From Acidaminococcaceae bacterium (GTDB lineage Bacteria; Bacillota; Negativicutes; Acidaminococcales; Acidaminococcaceae): DNA of 13,626 nucleotides. Below the pieces are notes generated by a model. The model was not told the DNA's origin and searched no databases. It saw only the letters and a program-made list of their open reading frames with translations. Location of the stretch: positions 1 through 13,626 of the forward strand of contig JALCSJ010000042.1 in NCBI GenBank assembly GCA_022653215.1, read 5' to 3'. Every line of letters begins with the position of its first letter. The stretch's first letter is position 1. A program made the position numbers and the translations under genes. Below, piece after piece: positions 1 to 6,845 of the stretch.

Positions 1-1174
1 CATGAGAACGTCCGGAAAATCCATGGTCAATGGAATTTTGCAATAGTTCATTGAGAATCAATGCTACGCTGGTAGCTTTGTCCGAAGAAATTATGGTTTT
101 ATCCACGTCGAAATTTGTTTCCAAATGTAAATCAGGAGCTACCATGCTGGTTAAAACCCCATGATAAATATCTTTGATTACTGCAGATAAATCAATTTCT
201 CCTGCATCCTGTTTGGATAAAGATTCATGAACTGTAGCAATACTATTGACTCTGTTAATTGCATCCCGCAAAATTACTTTGGCTTCCTTAGAATCAGTAC
301 GTCTGGCCTGAAGCCGTAAGAGAGATGCTATTGTCTGCAAATTGTTTTTTACTCTATGATGAATTTCTTTAATAATCACAGACTGAATATGAAGTTCTTC
401 TTCTTTTTCCCTAAGAGCCGTCACATCAGTTAAAACCGCAATGGCTAAATCTGCTTCCGGATTACTCACTACCGGAATAACACGAAGAAGAAGTCTGAGA
501 CCCTGTTCTGTCATTTCCTTGCTTTCAGCAATACCCGTCTGCAGTGTCATACCAATCAGAGGCCAGCTAAACTTAGGACCGTTTACACGTTTCCCGATAA
601 TATCTGTAAAACCAAAAATAGAAAAAATATGTTTGACGTTGTTATTTGCCGCCAAAATACGCATATCTTTATCAATAATCATAACTCCATCATTAGAAGA
701 CAACCGCTTGTAGTTATCATTACCCTGCATCTTGGCAGGATTAATGCCTAACAAAAACTGCATGGCAGCACTGGCAAAAATATGCTCGGAAATATCGTCC
801 TCACGGCCACTGCCTCCTGCAAACCCAACTACAGCAAAAACATGATGCCTGTTATCAAACAAAGGATAAATTTCCGTATTGGCAAATTCTCCCAAGCCCC
901 ATTCTCTTTTACCACGAACGACTACTCCTGTTGTATAACACTTGTCCACAAGAGGTTCTTCCACGCGTCTGACAGTACGACCGGTCATATTAACTGCATG
1001 GGTAATAAACTGAGTAGATGGTTTAGATTGTGCATAGATATAAAAGCTCTTGTCATCAATGCCGGGCAAATAAATCGTTACCCTGGCATGAGCAATATCC
1101 GACGCCAAATCTGCTCCGGCCTCACAATTATGTAAAATATGGAGTTGGTCTTTAGTAAAAGTTTTCTCCGGCAT
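1..1174 (-). CDS. Cytosolic sensor histidine kinase, PdtaS-like (GAF/PAS/HisKA_2), partial at window edge
   Basis: A two-component kinase that autophosphorylates a histidine and passes the phosphate to a response regulator. The frame is open from the ATG at 1172-1174 to the window edge (about 391 codons, no stop), so the C-terminal ATPase boxes are outside. No membrane segment or signal peptide is visible, so it is probably cytosolic. An N-terminal GAF-like sensor region (about 1-140) is followed by a PAS-like region (about 150-260, around NDGVMIIDKD). The HisKA_2 dimerisation domain carries EIHHRVKNNLQ, with H272/H273 as phosphoacceptor candidates, then LLRLQARR. The ATPase N-box begins at NELLQNS (from residue 375). 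HisKA_2 kinases of this layout in Gram-positives usually pair with ANTAR antiterminator regulators; none is in the window. The start overlaps the tsaD stop as TAATG, with an AGGAGA ribosome binding site inside tsaD, so it is translationally coupled to that operon. Family call firm; signal unknown. Confidence 0.88.
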   Translation of the reverse strand, partial: MPEKTFTKDQLHILHNCEAGADLASDIAHARVTIYLPGIDDKSFYIYAQSKPSTQFITHAVNMTGRTVRRVEEPLVDKCYTTGVVVRGKREWGLGEFANTEIYPLFDNRHHVFAVVGFAGGSGREDDISEHIFASAAMQFLLGINPAKMQGNDNYKRLSSNDGVMIIDKDMRILAANNNVKHIFSIFGFTDIIGKRVNGPKFSWPLIGMTLQTGIAESKEMTEQGLRLLLRVIPVVSNPEADLAIAVLTDVTALREKEEELHIQSVIIKEIHHRVKNNLQTIASLLRLQARRTDSKEAKVILRDAINRVNSIATVHESLSKQDAGEIDLSAVIKDIYHGVLTSMVAPDLHLETNFDVDKTIISSDKATSVALILNELLQNSIDHGFSGRSH

Positions 1175-2196
1175 TATTTTTCTCCTAGCTTTAAAGCAGG
1201 CTCCGCATTTAAAGTATATGCACTACGGTCACCATGCTTAAACATATAGTAACCTCTTGTAGCAATCATAACAGCATTATCAGTACACAAAATTTTAGTA
1301 GGATGAACCAGTTTGGCACCTACGGTCGCAGCGCCTTTAGCCAAAGCATCCTGCAAATTTTTATTAGCAGAAACGCCCCCGGCCAGAACGATTTCTTTTA
1401 ATCCAGTTTCCTTTATGGCCTGTTTGCTCTTTTCCACCAGTACCGCTACAATAGTTTTCTGAAAAGATGCGGCCACATCAGCTTTATTTATAGTTTCCCC
1501 ACGTTGTTCCATACCATGAATGTAATTAATAACAGCTGATTTTAATCCGCTAAAACTAAAATCAAAAGTACCCGGCAACATAGGTTTAGGAAACTCAATG
1601 CTGTCCGGATTGCCGGTTGCCGCCAGTTTTTCGATTTCCGGTCCACCGGGGTAAGGCAGTCCCATGAAACGGGCAATTTTGTCAAAGGCTTCTCCTGCTG
1701 CATCGTCCCTAGTCTGACCCAATAATTTAAAAGTATTATAGTCTTCTACTATTAACAAGGAAGTATGTCCCCCGGAAACTACCAGTGCCAAAAAAGGCGG
1801 TTCTAAATTTTCTCCTGACAGGAAATTAGCAAACACATGACCTTCCAAATGATTCACACCAATTAATGGTTTATCTAAAGCAAAAGCCAAAGCCTTAGCA
1901 GCAGACAATCCTACCAAAAGAGCTCCCACCAGTCCCGGTCCGTAGGTCACAGCTATAGCATCAACCTGGTCCAGTGTCACATGAGCGTCAGTCAGAGCTT
2001 TGTTCATAACCGGCATAATATGTTCAATATGTTTTCTGGAAGCAATTTCCGGTACTACTCCCCCAAATTTCCTATGAATAGGAATCTGCGTAGATATAAC
2101 ATTGGAAAGAACTTCCCTGCCATTTTTTACAACTGAAGCTGCAGTTTCATCGCAGCTGCTTTCAATACCTAAAATATACACGTCTTTTTCTGTCAT
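1174..2196 (-). CDS. tsaD: tRNA N6-adenosine threonylcarbamoyltransferase TsaD
   Basis: Transfers the threonylcarbamoyl group from threonylcarbamoyl-AMP to A37 of ANN-decoding tRNAs (t6A), working in the cytoplasm with TsaB and TsaE. The 340-residue length is normal for the Kae1/TsaD family. Visible signatures are the N-terminal ASKHA-fold motif GIESSCDETAASVV (10-23), the metal-binding pair H116 and H120 in NHLEGH, VSGGHTSL (140-147), GEAFDKIAR, GGVSAN (273-278) and a metal-ligand-type D306 in CTDNAVM. The start is the ATG at 2194-2196, with a GGGATGAG ribosome binding site just upstream; it lies 10 bp after the rimI stop. It is the last t6A gene of the tsaE-tsaB-rimI-tsaD operon, and its stop codon overlaps the start of the downstream kinase. 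Nothing looks broken. Confidence 0.97.
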   Translation of the reverse strand: MTEKDVYILGIESSCDETAASVVKNGREVLSNVISTQIPIHRKFGGVVPEIASRKHIEHIMPVMNKALTDAHVTLDQVDAIAVTYGPGLVGALLVGLSAAKALAFALDKPLIGVNHLEGHVFANFLSGENLEPPFLALVVSGGHTSLLIVEDYNTFKLLGQTRDDAAGEAFDKIARFMGLPYPGGPEIEKLAATGNPDSIEFPKPMLPGTFDFSFSGLKSAVINYIHGMEQRGETINKADVAASFQKTIVAVLVEKSKQAIKETGLKEIVLAGGVSANKNLQDALAKGAATVGAKLVHPTKILCTDNAVMIATRGYYMFKHGDRSAYTLNAEPALKLGEK

Positions 2197-2206
2197 TTTC
2201 TCATCC

Positions 2207-2659
2207 CTATTTAAACTGCCATTCCATCATAACGGCGTTTTCTTTATTCTCATAATAGTGAGGTCTAATACCAAGGCTCTTAAATCCCAGCTTTTCGTAA
2301 AGCTTTCTGGCTCCTGTATTGCTTTCTCTAACTTCCAAAGTCATAAAGTGACTGCCCAATTTTTGAGCCTGCTCTTTGGCTCCTTCCATGAGAAAAGCTC
2401 CTAAACCTTGCCCACGAAAAGCTTTGCCAATAGCTACTCTGGTTACCTGGACCTCGTCTAAAACCCACCAGAACCCCGCATAGCCTGCTAAAACATTGTC
2501 AACTTCTAAGCAAAGGTAACTGTCACCATGCTTAGTTAATTCTTCTTCCCAGGCTGCCAGAGGCCATTGGATAGGAAAGGCTTCTTTATCTAATTCCATG
2601 ACCGCCGGAATATCCGTCCTAGTCATGAGCCTTATTTTTTTTGTTGTTTCTTGTCCCAT
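2207..2659 (-). CDS. rimI: Ribosomal protein S18 alanine N-acetyltransferase RimI (GNAT family)
   Basis: A GNAT-fold acetyltransferase. The family acetylates the N-terminal alanine of ribosomal protein S18 using acetyl-CoA, though individual members may accept other N-termini. The 150-residue length fits. The acetyl-CoA binding loop RGQGLG is at 82-87, preceded by the typical beta-strand VTRVAIGKAFR, and the C-terminal LEVRESNTGARKLYEKLGF block (108-126) is characteristic of RimI. The ATG at 2657-2659 is preceded by GAGGAATT at good spacing, so I prefer it to the internal ATG at 2624-2626. With this start the gene overlaps the 3' end of tsaB by 28 bp, implying translational coupling. rimI between tsaB and tsaD is a common arrangement in Firmicutes and supports the specific name. 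Confidence 0.93.
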   Translation of the reverse strand: MGQETTKKIRLMTRTDIPAVMELDKEAFPIQWPLAAWEEELTKHGDSYLCLEVDNVLAGYAGFWWVLDEVQVTRVAIGKAFRGQGLGAFLMEGAKEQAQKLGSHFMTLEVRESNTGARKLYEKLGFKSLGIRPHYYENKENAVMMEWQFK

Positions 2660-3324
2660 AATTCCTCGGCTTCCGATTTTCTGATATAAAAAGGTTCAGT
2701 CCCAAAATAATCCATATCCCCACCAGCCTTGTGCAACTTCTCCCCTAAGAGAGCTACAGCAGAACCACGGGGTAATCTGTTCCACAAGGGAGCAAGACTA
2801 ATATTTTCGTTTTCAGGAATAATTAATTTATCGCATTCTCCCAAAAGCACTGTTTCTTTATTGTATTGTTCCAGGAACCCATATAACTCTTTACCAGGCA
2901 TAATTGTAACTGGAGCTACTTCCTGTAATTCACCTTTATGCCATTCATAAAGAGCTACGTAATAATTCCCTTTTTGGGCATCCAGCACAGGTGCTAAAAG
3001 AATATTATCTACAGGAAGATTGTAAGCCAAAACTTCCAGGGTACTTACTGCAATCATTGGAATTTGCAGTCCATAAGCCATAGCCTCGGCGGTAGCCAAG
3101 CCTATTCGCAGTCCGGTAAATGACCCCGGTCCCCTGCTCACGGCTATTAATTCCAAATCTTTTTTAGCAATTCCCGTGCGTTGAAAAAGCTGGTCCATTT
3201 GCGGCACCAGACCCTCAGAATGGGTCATGCCCATATTAATTTCATAGGCAGCCAGAATTTTTTCTTTATCGATTAAAGCTATTGTGCATACTTTAGTAGC
3301 AGTATCTATTCCTAATGTCAGCAT
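2632..3324 (-). CDS. tsaB: tRNA threonylcarbamoyladenosine biosynthesis protein TsaB
   Basis: A catalytically inactive paralogue of TsaD that dimerises with it and is required for t6A formation on tRNA. The 230-residue length is typical. The N-terminal ASKHA strand MLTLGIDTATKVCTIAL, the THSEGLVPQMDQL stretch (34-46) and the diagnostic SRGPGSFTGLRIG (63-75) are all present, followed by ATAEAMAYGLQIP. It lacks the HxxxH metal pair seen in TsaD, as expected. The start ATG (3322-3324) follows the tsaE stop by only a few bases, with a GAGAAGG ribosome binding site inside the end of tsaE. The 3' end overlaps rimI. Identity is secure from sequence and operon position. Confidence 0.96.
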   Translation of the reverse strand: MLTLGIDTATKVCTIALIDKEKILAAYEINMGMTHSEGLVPQMDQLFQRTGIAKKDLELIAVSRGPGSFTGLRIGLATAEAMAYGLQIPMIAVSTLEVLAYNLPVDNILLAPVLDAQKGNYYVALYEWHKGELQEVAPVTIMPGKELYGFLEQYNKETVLLGECDKLIIPENENISLAPLWNRLPRGSAVALLGEKLHKAGGDMDYFGTEPFYIRKSEAEELWDKKQQKK

Positions 3325-3327
3325 TAT

Positions 3328-3780
3328 CTACACCTTCTCACAAATTTCTTCATAACGTTTACCATGTGGCTCTAAAGTAATCTTGCGGCCTGTTCCCTGA
3401 TTCTCAATACGAATGGTTAAATGTTCTTCAGGCATAGCATCCGGAAAAAGTTCAGCCCACTCAATGAAAGTAATACCATCACCGCCGGCATATTCGTAAA
3501 AACCAATGTCATCTAATTCTTCTTCTCTGTTCAGTCTATACAAATCAAAATGTTTTAAAACATATTTGGTTCCATGATAAATATTCAGCAAAGAAAAAGT
3601 AGGACTAGTAACATCTTTAGCTTCCACGCCCAAAGTTTCAGCCATGGCCGTAGTCAAAAAGGTTTTTCCTGCACCTAGTTCTCCTGTAAGACATAGCACA
3701 TCTCCCTCTTGAAGCAGACTTCCCAACTGTCTTCCCAAAACTTTTGTTTTCTCCTGATTTTCGCAAATTATCCTCTTCAT
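3328..3780 (-). CDS. tsaE: tRNA threonylcarbamoyladenosine biosynthesis ATPase TsaE
   Basis: A small P-loop ATPase that cycles the TsaB-TsaD complex during t6A synthesis. The 150-residue length is standard. The Walker A motif GELGAGKT is at 33-40, followed by DVTSPTFSLLNIY (56-68), HFDLYRL (77-83) and the FIEWAE motif near 105-110, together characteristic of the family. The ATG at 3778-3780 has an AGGAGAAG ribosome binding site 5 bp upstream. It is the first gene of the five-gene leftward operon. A perfect TATAAT at 3813-3818 (minus strand) upstream is the likely promoter -10, and the pckA terminator isolates the operon from the gene before it. Confidence 0.96.
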   Translation of the reverse strand: MKRIICENQEKTKVLGRQLGSLLQEGDVLCLTGELGAGKTFLTTAMAETLGVEAKDVTSPTFSLLNIYHGTKYVLKHFDLYRLNREEELDDIGFYEYAGGDGITFIEWAELFPDAMPEEHLTIRIENQGTGRKITLEPHGKRYEEICEKV

Positions 3781-3812
3781 AGCACTTCTCCTAAAAAAAA
3801 ATAAGTCTATTA

Positions 3813-3818
3813 ATTATA
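3813..3818 (-). promoter_or_regulatory. Probable -10 box of the tsa operon promoter
   Basis: On the minus strand the sequence reads TATAAT, 32 bp upstream of the tsaE ATG and just after the pckA terminator T-run. No good TTGACA match sits 17 bp upstream, where the terminator stem lies, so the -35 is weak or absent. Assigned from consensus and position only. Confidence 0.5.
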
Positions 3819-3827
3819 TCACATTAC

Positions 3828-3865
3828 AAAAAGACCGTAGCAGAAAATTTTCTTCTACGGTCTTT
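3828..3865 (-). terminator. Intrinsic terminator of pckA
   Basis: The arms AAAGACCGTAG (3830-3840) and CTACGGTCTTT (3855-3865) are perfect inverted repeats. The 14-nt interior, AGAAAATTTTCT with one mismatch, extends the stem. Read on the minus strand, the hairpin is followed by a T-run (plus-strand A-run at 3828-3832), placing it 29 bp after the pckA stop. Confidence 0.85.
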
Positions 3866-3893
3866 CATGTTCTACATTGAACAGTTTAACTTT

Positions 3894-5453
3894 TTAAATC
3901 TTAGGTCCGGCTGCTAAAATTTCCGGAGTTACATCTTGGGCAAACCTCTTGGTGTTTTCATTAAAACGCAAAGCCAGTTTATGAAGATATTCATCATAAG
4001 CGGCCTTATCCTGCCAGGTATTCTTAGGATTGAGAATTTCAGCAGGCACATCAGGGCAGGACTTAGGAATCTCTACATCAAAAATAGGTAACTTTTCCCA
4101 GCCGGCCTGGCCAAGAGTTCCAGCGAAAATAGCAGTAATTATAGCTCTGGTATAAGCCAGTTTCATACGCTTGCCTACACCGTAAACGCCGCCGCTCCAA
4201 CCGGTATTTACCAAATAAACATTAGCTTTGTATTCATTAATACGTTCTCCTAAAAGCTTAGCATAAATCAAGGGAGACAAAGGCAGGAATGGCTCGCCAA
4301 AGCCAATGGAGAAAGTAGTCTCCGGATCTACAATACCTGTTTCTGTACCGGCAACCTTGCTGGTATAACCGGATAAATAATGATACATAGCCTGAGCAGT
4401 GGTCAGCTTGGCTACCGGAGGCAATACCCCAAAAGCATCAGCAGTTAAGAAAATAATGTTTTTAGGATGAGTAGCAATGCTGGGTAACTTAGCGTTAGGA
4501 ATGTAGTCCAAAGGATAAGCAACTCTGGTATTTTGTGTCAGACTGCCATCAGAATAATCCGGTTTACCTGTCTTAGGATCCACAATAACATTTTCCATTA
4601 CGGCACCGAACTTAATGGCTCTGTAAATTTCCGGCTCTGATTCTTCGGTGAGATCTATGCACTTAGCATAGCAGCCACCTTCAATATTGAAAACACCGTT
4701 AGCACCCCAGCCGTGTTCATCATCGCCGATGAGAGACCTGTTCGGATCTGCTGACAAAGTAGTCTTGCCTGTTCCGGACAAACCAAAGAACAAAGCTACA
4801 TCGCCTTTAGCTCCTTCATTGCAGGAACAGTGCATGGTTAAGATACCATGTTCCGGAAGCAGGAAATTCATAACTGAGAAAATGGATTTCTTTAATTCGC
4901 CGGCATAACGGCCACCGCCAATTAATACAATCTTTTTATCAAAGTTCAAAATAACAAAGGCATCGGAATAGGTACCATCTACTTTAGGATCAGCCTTTAC
5001 GTCAGGAACAACCACTACGGTGAAATCTGCAGGTGCATCACATGATTCTTGTGTTTTAATCAGCAATTGTTTAATAAAAAGCTGTTGCCAGGCTAATTGA
5101 GTAATAAATTTTACCTTTAGTTGATACTTAGGATCTGCACCGGCAATAACTTGAGTCGCATATACCTTGTGAGTTTTTACATAATCCAGGCATTTTTTAT
5201 AAAGTTTGTTAAATGTATCCTCACTGCAAGGTTGATTATTGCTCCAGCTGACTTCATTGTGAGTCATAGGTGTATCTACAATAAATTTATCTTTAGGAGA
5301 ACGACCGGTATGTTTGCCTGTTACCGTTCTCAAAGCACCTGTATCAGAGAAAGTTGCTTCTCCATTGCGGATAGCTTCTTCCACCAATTCTCTCACACTT
5401 AAATCTTTGCTTACTTCTTTTGCTTCTGTTAGAAAAACATCATTGTTTTCCAT
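3894..5453 (-). CDS. pckA: Phosphoenolpyruvate carboxykinase (ATP)
   Basis: Interconverts oxaloacetate + ATP and phosphoenolpyruvate + CO2 + ADP in the cytosol. In gluconeogenic cells it runs toward PEP; in some succinate- or propionate-forming anaerobes it can run toward oxaloacetate. At 519 residues it is close to the usual length. Visible sites are TGRSPKDKF with substrate-binding R51, the RYAGELKKS segment (182-190), the P-loop GLSGTGKTT (224-232) and the metal-binding kinase-2 motif IGDDEHGW (242-249). These place it in the ATP-dependent class rather than the GTP-dependent one. The ATG at 5451-5453 follows a GAGGGG ribosome binding site. It stands alone, with a promoter at 5526-5554, a leader of more than 60 nt and a terminator at 3828-3865. 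The dehydrogenase gene upstream has its own terminator, so the two are not an operon despite being adjacent. Confidence 0.97.
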   Translation of the reverse strand: MENNDVFLTEAKEVSKDLSVRELVEEAIRNGEATFSDTGALRTVTGKHTGRSPKDKFIVDTPMTHNEVSWSNNQPCSEDTFNKLYKKCLDYVKTHKVYATQVIAGADPKYQLKVKFITQLAWQQLFIKQLLIKTQESCDAPADFTVVVVPDVKADPKVDGTYSDAFVILNFDKKIVLIGGGRYAGELKKSIFSVMNFLLPEHGILTMHCSCNEGAKGDVALFFGLSGTGKTTLSADPNRSLIGDDEHGWGANGVFNIEGGCYAKCIDLTEESEPEIYRAIKFGAVMENVIVDPKTGKPDYSDGSLTQNTRVAYPLDYIPNAKLPSIATHPKNIIFLTADAFGVLPPVAKLTTAQAMYHYLSGYTSKVAGTETGIVDPETTFSIGFGEPFLPLSPLIYAKLLGERINEYKANVYLVNTGWSGGVYGVGKRMKLAYTRAIITAIFAGTLGQAGWEKLPIFDVEIPKSCPDVPAEILNPKNTWQDKAAYDEYLHKLALRFNENTKRFAQDVTPEILAAGPKI

Positions 5454-5489
5454 AATTTAACCCCTCAATCTATATAGTTTTAATTAATA

Positions 5490-5504
5490 ACTTCTTAATG
5501 AAGT
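5490..5504 (-). other. Short hairpin in the pckA leader
   Basis: ACTTC and GAAGT arms around a 5-nt loop lie between the pckA promoter and its ribosome binding site. Flanking AATTA/TAATT sequence could extend the stem with a bulge. The stem is short and AT-rich, so it could be chance. No known riboswitch is recognised in this leader. Confidence 0.25.
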
Positions 5505-5525
5505 ATAATTTAATTTATTAGAGTC

Positions 5526-5554
5526 ATTATATGCCTTTTCCCGTTCATGTGCAA
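5526..5554 (-). promoter_or_regulatory. pckA promoter (sigma-70 type)
   Basis: On the minus strand a perfect TATAAT (plus 5526-5531) sits exactly 17 bp from TTGCAC (plus 5549-5554). The -10 is 72 bp upstream of the pckA start codon. The -35 lies immediately beyond the T-run of the preceding dehydrogenase terminator, so the two units are packed end to end. Confidence 0.6.
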
Positions 5555-5561
5555 TAGACAA

Positions 5562-5595
5562 AAACTGTTTCTCAACCTAGGCTGAGAAACAGTTT
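5562..5595 (-). terminator. Intrinsic terminator of the 2-hydroxyacid dehydrogenase gene
   Basis: A 34-bp near-perfect inverted repeat, with arms starting AAACTGTTTCTCA and ending TGAGAAACAGTTT. The single mismatch becomes a G-U pair in minus-strand RNA, and a T-run follows on that strand (plus-strand A-run at 5560-5564). It lies 35 bp past the dehydrogenase stop codon. Confidence 0.85.
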
Positions 5596-5630
5596 GCAAG
5601 TTTTTTCTTATAGTGTTTTTAAGGTTTTTC

Positions 5631-6587
5631 TTATCTGTGGAGAAGGTTGTCTGCCTTGGCAATATTATTTCTGATAGTGGTACAGCATGCCTTAAATTCT
5701 TTAAGTTCATTTTCCGGCAAATTATATTCCATAACCTGTTCAGCACCATTGGCACCGATGACAGCAGGACAGCCGGCAAAAATATCTTTTTCTCCATATT
5801 CACCGGTCAGTTCTACGCTGGCAGGCAGAATTTTTTTAGAATCATGAAGAATAGCATCAACCATATAAGCAGCAGCGGAACAAATACCATATTCCGTGCA
5901 GCCCTTGCCTTTATAAGTTACCCAGCCACCGCCGATAGCACGTTTTTGCATGTCTGCTCTATCAAAGTCAAAAGGCGGTTTATTCTTATATTCGTCTAAA
6001 GACTTACCCCCAAATTTCACCAAAGACCAAGGCACCATCTGAGCATTGCCATGCTCACCAAACATATAGGCAGTAAAAGAATGATGGTCCAGTCCTGTCT
6101 GCTGAGCCAAGGCACTTACTAATCTTGAGGTATCCAAACCTGTGCCTGTGCCTAGTACATGGCCTTTAGGCAAACCGCTCTTAACAGCAATCAAATGAGT
6201 AATAACATCACAGGGATTAGTAATATTCAGGAAAATTCCCTTAAAACCGCCGGCCATGATTTTAGGAATATAGTCAGCTACCTGGGCCACAGTAAAGTTC
6301 ATTTCGTCATCTCTGTTGCCCGTAGCACACAATTCGATTTTGCCTGTAGAGTTGACAATAACATCACAATCCTTCAAGCCTGCATAATCCACAATCCTAT
6401 AATCAACTAAATGGGGCATAAATTTCACTGCATCCATTAGGTCCTGACGCTCGCTTACCAATTTATCCTGCTTTTTATCGCAGAGCAATACTTCATCTGC
6501 CACACCCATCATACCTAAAGTAAAAGCTACATGAGCACCTACATGTCCTATACCAACTACACCAACAATTCTTTTCTTAATAGTCAT
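5631..6587 (-). CDS. NAD-dependent 2-hydroxyacid dehydrogenase, LDH/MDH family (L-2-hydroxyisocaproate dehydrogenase-like)
   Basis: A cytosolic oxidoreductase reducing a 2-oxo acid to the L-2-hydroxy acid with NADH, or the reverse. At 318 residues it is a full-length member of the lactate/malate dehydrogenase superfamily. The Rossmann motif GIGHVG (12-17) is followed by the cofactor-binding acidic residue region LLCDKKQ. NITNPCDVITH (121-131), LDTSRL with D152 and R155, and the catalytic H179 in GEHGNAQMV complete the active site. The mobile loop is unusual: GKIELCATGNRDD (82-94) keeps the catalytic arginine (R92) but has neither the Gln of lactate nor the Arg of malate dehydrogenases at the specificity position. 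It reads more like the loop of L-2-hydroxyisocaproate dehydrogenases. The start has AGGAGGT 9 bp upstream. Single-gene unit. Fold and chemistry are firm, substrate is not. Confidence 0.85.
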   Translation of the reverse strand: MTIKKRIVGVVGIGHVGAHVAFTLGMMGVADEVLLCDKKQDKLVSERQDLMDAVKFMPHLVDYRIVDYAGLKDCDVIVNSTGKIELCATGNRDDEMNFTVAQVADYIPKIMAGGFKGIFLNITNPCDVITHLIAVKSGLPKGHVLGTGTGLDTSRLVSALAQQTGLDHHSFTAYMFGEHGNAQMVPWSLVKFGGKSLDEYKNKPPFDFDRADMQKRAIGGGWVTYKGKGCTEYGICSAAAYMVDAILHDSKKILPASVELTGEYGEKDIFAGCPAVIGANGAEQVMEYNLPENELKEFKACCTTIRNNIAKADNLLHR

Positions 6588-6618
6588 ATAATTTTACCTC
6601 CTAAAAAATTTACTTTTT

Positions 6619-6648
6619 ATTATAGCACAAAAAACCACTTTTCTTCAA
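6619..6648 (-). promoter_or_regulatory. Promoter of the 2-hydroxyacid dehydrogenase gene, overlapping a hairpin
   Basis: Minus-strand TATAAT (plus 6619-6624) lies 18 bp from TTGAAG (plus 6643-6648). The -10 is about 32 bp before the start codon. The -35 coincides with the left arm end and loop of the hairpin at 6634-6663, and the spacer contains its T-run. Confidence 0.55.
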
Positions 6649-6663
6649 TTCAAGAAAAGTGGT
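6634..6663 (-). terminator. Hairpin with T-run between two minus-strand units
   Basis: A perfect 12-bp inverted repeat, ACCACTTTTCTT (6634-6645) and AAGAAAAGTGGT (6652-6663), with loop CAATTC. On the minus strand it is followed at once by six T residues, so it has intrinsic terminator form. It sits upstream of the dehydrogenase gene and over its promoter. It could stop read-through from the right, or act as an operator or attenuator. Confidence 0.6.
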
Positions 6664-6816
6664 ACGAATATTATTGGACTAGAGCCAGAATCCATAACTC
6701 AGTTGCAAAATTATTTATGGCCTCAAAATACTAATCAGCTGCGACGTGTTATAAACGAAAACAATCTCTGGATGGAATTATCTTTTATGTTGTTACTCAG
6801 ACGCAAAAAAAGCTGA
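6664..6816 (+). pseudogene. Possible 3' remnant of an unknown plus-strand gene
   Basis: A frame without stops runs from 6592 to a TGA at 6814-6816. From about 6664 it reads like natural protein: GLEPESITQLQNYL, then QLRRVINENNLW, then MELSFMLLLRRKKS. No upstream ATG or ribosome binding site gives it a plausible start, because its 5' part would lie in the dehydrogenase promoter. The stop codon falls inside the left arm of the hairpin at 6804-6842, which can terminate plus-strand transcription, a normal place for a gene end. I do not recognise the family. The alternative is non-coding sequence that is open by chance. Confidence 0.3.
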
Positions 6817-6842
6817 AAACATTACTGTTTTCAGCTTTTTTA
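6804..6842. terminator. Bidirectional intrinsic terminator after the AbgB-like gene
   Basis: The arms AGCTGAAAAC (6811-6820) and GTTTTCAGCT (6827-6836) are perfect around the loop ATTACT. The stem is flanked by an A-run on the left (6805-6811) and a T-run on the right (6836-6841), so a U-tract follows the hairpin on either strand. It directly follows the stop of the minus-strand hydrolase. Confidence 0.85.
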
Positions 6843-6845
6843 ATT

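Noticed and set aside
441..1135. Two plus-strand open frames opposite the left-edge kinase
   Set aside because: They mirror the kinase coding sequence, one of them codon for codon in register, and have no ribosome binding sites or recognisable motifs.
5510..5803. A 97-codon minus-strand frame over the end of the dehydrogenase gene
   Set aside because: It overlaps the dehydrogenase C-terminus in another frame and runs through that gene's terminator and the pckA promoter; the composition is not protein-like.
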